A stretch of 8,058 nt of DNA from an uncultured Nitrospina sp. (GTDB lineage Bacteria > Nitrospinota > Nitrospinia > Nitrospinales > VA-1). Of this stretch, positions 6,948-8,058 are shown piece after piece (positions within the stretch are counted from its first letter, which is position 1; every line of letters starts with the position of its first letter). The notes under the pieces are model-generated. The model was not told the DNA's origin. It worked only from the letters and a program-made list of their open reading frames with translations, and ran no database searches. The stretch lies in NCBI GenBank assembly GCA_913044145.1, contig CAJWOD010000055.1, forward strand, positions 1 through 8,058, read 5' to 3'. Position numbers and translations under genes: made by a program.

Positions 6948-6977
6948 GATATAAGGCCTTTGATTGATGCCTGTCAG
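6948..6977 (-). promoter_or_regulatory. Candidate sigma70 promoter for tig
   Basis: On the minus strand CTGACA (6972-6977, five of six consensus) and TATATC (6948-6953, four of six) are 18 bases apart. Transcription would begin near 6940, leaving a leader of about 35 bases before the tig ATG at 6905. This would give tig and the protease genes their own promoter in addition to any readthrough from the tRNA gene, after which I see no clear terminator. Confidence 0.35.
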
Positions 6978-7031
6978 AGTTAAATACTAAGTTGAGAACC
7001 TTCCAACAATATCTTTTCTCTCGATAGGGAG

Positions 7032-7113
7032 TGCCGGTGGAGGGACTCGAACCCCCACGCCCGAAAGCACTAGTTCCTAAAACTAGCGTGTATACCAATT
7101 TCACCACACCGGC
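7032..7113 (-). tRNA. tRNA-Leu, anticodon UAG
   Basis: The 82-base cloverleaf folds fully: acceptor GCCGGTG/CACCGGC with discriminator A; D-arm stem GTG/CAC with the GG of the D-loop; anticodon stem CTAGT/ACTAG around the loop TTTAGGA, so anticodon UAG, which reads CUN leucine codons. The long variable arm has a three-pair stem capped by TTCG, as expected for a class II leucine tRNA. The T-arm is GGGGG-TTCGAGT-CCCTC with one G-U pair. The 3' CCA is not encoded, because the bases after the discriminator are CTCC, so it must be added by the CCA-adding enzyme. It lies 126 bases upstream of the tig ATG. Confidence 0.97.
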
Positions 7114-7136
7114 GTATTGCCCAAATTGCTTGCAGA

Positions 7137-7167
7137 AATATACCACTTTATATGGAGTTTCGTTGAA
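7137..7167 (-). promoter_or_regulatory. Candidate extended -10 promoter for the tRNA gene
   Basis: On the minus strand TGG-TATATT (7137-7145) fits an extended -10 (TGN plus five of six bases of TATAAT). TTCAAC (7162-7167) is a weak -35 at a long 19-base spacing. The -10 ends 23 bases before the mature tRNA 5' end, a suitable distance for a short leader removed by RNase P. The rest of the 7114-7238 gap is AT-rich, and I see no strong terminator for the gene upstream in it. Confidence 0.35.
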
Positions 7168-7238
7168 AGAAAAGCGCCTAGAATAACTAAAAACATGAAA
7201 AATATTAGCTTGTTTTTGGCTTAAATAACAAAGAAGAA

Positions 7239-7742
7239 TTATTCCTCTTCTATTTCCGAATGGAGGGCGGAAATTTCTACCTGAAGAAGTTGGTAGTCAA
7301 TTTCCAGCTTTTCGCAATATTTTTGCAGGAAAGAGTGCATTATAAGCACACAATGCCACTCATCAAACACTTCATCGCTTTTTTTACAAAATTTTTCGTA
7401 CTCCGAAAAACCTTTCTCTATTGTTTCTAATAATTTACCAAAACCTGCCAGCTCATCGAGTTCTGAGAAGGATTCATCCAAATTTTGATCCCAGAAAGTT
7501 TTGTCGGATTGCTCTGGATTGATGGATGCCTGATACTGGTCTTCTATCATGGAATAATCCAAACCGATTTGTTTGCAATAACTGCGTAAATTATTAAAGG
7601 CAATAAACAAACATTCGTAGCCACCTACTTCGTTTTCTTCATCAGCATTTAACTCAGAAATATCCTCATCCACCCAATCAAACATTTGAAAGAATGCATC
7701 TAGATTGGATTGTTCTTCCGGTAATATGTCATCCATTTTCAT
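7239..7742 (-). CDS. Small, highly acidic hypothetical protein with an internal duplication
   Basis: I do not recognise this 167-residue protein. It is strongly acidic, with roughly 40 Asp/Glu against about a dozen Lys/Arg, ends in EIEEE, and has no signal peptide or membrane segment, so it is probably cytosolic. Two segments align without gaps at an offset of 87 residues, about 43-69 and 130-156. Shared positions are C44/C131, I47/I134, L52/L139, Y55/Y142, C56/C143, D62/D149 and Y63/Y150, giving C-x2-I-x4-L-x2-YC-x5-DY in each copy. The pattern suggests two related helical units. The ATG at 7742 lies four bases after the stop of the upstream gene with no clear Shine-Dalgarno, so coupled translation is likely; an in-frame ATG two codons later is possible. 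The consistent codon use and tight spacing support it as a real gene. Confidence 0.8.
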   Translation of the reverse strand: MKMDDILPEEQSNLDAFFQMFDWVDEDISELNADEENEVGGYECLFIAFNNLRSYCKQIGLDYSMIEDQYQASINPEQSDKTFWDQNLDESFSELDELAGFGKLLETIEKGFSEYEKFCKKSDEVFDEWHCVLIMHSFLQKYCEKLEIDYQLLQVEISALHSEIEEE

Positions 7743-7746
7743 ACCA

Positions 7747-8058
7747 TCATTTTTTAATGATACGTGGTTTTCGGTCTTTAGGCGTTAGCACTGTTGCTGG
7801 TTGGTAATATCCTTTAGGTACCATTAAGTTGGGGTAAACCCAACTGCCTTTCCCGATTAATGTTCCCGGACAAAGAACCGCGTTGCACCCCAACTCTGTA
7901 TGATCTCCCAAAATAGCTCCTAATTTTTCCATGCCTGTTTTAAAATCTTCTGATCCAAACGGAATTTGAATAGGAACAAAAAATCCATTTTCTTTATCAT
8001 CTATATTCCGAAACTGTAAATTAGCGAGTCTAGAGCCAGCGCCCATATTAACATAGCG
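7747..8058 (-). CDS. 3' part of a left-handed beta-helix sugar nucleotidyltransferase/acyltransferase-like protein
   Basis: The frame is open to the window edge and shows the last 103 residues (RYVNMGAGSRLANL...), so the gene starts outside the window and the internal ATG at 8046 is not the start. The stretch GAILGDHTELGCNAVLCPGTLIGKGSWVYPN has the small-residue/hydrophobic periodicity of hexapeptide repeats, with GDHTELG, GCNAVLCPG and GTLIGKGS as coils. The NMGAG-x3-ANL segment and the GMEKLGAILGD transition resemble the C-terminal domains of GlmU-like or other sugar-1-phosphate nucleotidyltransferase-related proteins. Substrate and reaction cannot be assigned, because the N-terminal catalytic domain, if any, is not visible. 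It ends at TGA, four bases before the next gene. Confidence 0.82.
   Translation of the reverse strand, partial: RYVNMGAGSRLANLQFRNIDDKENGFFVPIQIPFGSEDFKTGMEKLGAILGDHTELGCNAVLCPGTLIGKGSWVYPNLMVPKGYYQPATVLTPKDRKPRIIKK

Noticed and set aside
6934..7146. Minus-strand 70-residue frame covering the tRNA
   Set aside because: It runs straight through tRNA-Leu (7032-7113), and its GGSSPSTGTP stretch is simply translated T-arm and acceptor sequence.
1..8058. CRISPR array, insertion sequence, attachment site at the tRNA, or defence system
   Set aside because: No regularly spaced repeats, transposase or integrase frames, terminal inverted repeats or direct repeat of the tRNA 3' end were seen.

Overview
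The window is a compact bacterial chromosome segment in which every supported gene reads on the minus strand. In transcription order, right to left, it holds: the 3' end of a left-handed beta-helix nucleotidyl/acyltransferase-like gene; a small, very acidic hypothetical protein; tRNA-Leu(UAG); the proteostasis cluster tig, clpP, clpX and lon; a DUF502 (COG2928) two-helix membrane protein; and a likely new gene start at the left edge. Base composition looks AT-rich (around 40% GC by eye). The complete clpP-clpX-lon set, the C4-finger ClpX, the bacterial LonA and the DUF502 protein fit a Gram-negative bacterium of the deltaproteobacterial/Nitrospinota kind. That placement is inference from general resemblance and is not demonstrated.

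Right part (7114-8058): the beta-helix gene and the acidic protein gene are separated by only 4 bases and are probably co-transcribed. The acidic protein (167 aa) matches no family I recognise and carries an internal duplication of a motif with two cysteines. A 125-base gap follows, with a plausible extended -10 promoter for the tRNA.

Centre (1087-7113): tRNA-Leu, then trigger factor (ribosome-bound chaperone), ClpP (serine peptidase), ClpX (AAA+ unfoldase that feeds ClpP) and Lon (self-contained AAA+ protease). Trigger factor handles nascent chains while ClpXP and Lon degrade damaged or regulated proteins, so the cluster covers folding and turnover. All key catalytic residues are present. 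Two departures stand out: a His/Asp-rich insert in the C-terminal part of trigger factor, and a Lys/Arg-rich C-terminal tail on Lon.

Left part (1-1086): DUF502 follows Lon after a 99-base gap (to its preferred ATG) that holds a short hairpin and a 12-base perfect palindrome. Beyond DUF502 lie 308 bases without a convincing gene. They contain several inverted repeats and sigma70-like promoter candidates pointing to a partial ORF that leaves the window at base 1.

The core of the window is ordinary housekeeping sequence. I see no CRISPR array, transposon, toxin-antitoxin or phage signature. The most unusual items are the duplicated acidic protein, the trigger factor His-rich insert and the inverted-repeat-rich gap at 56-363.
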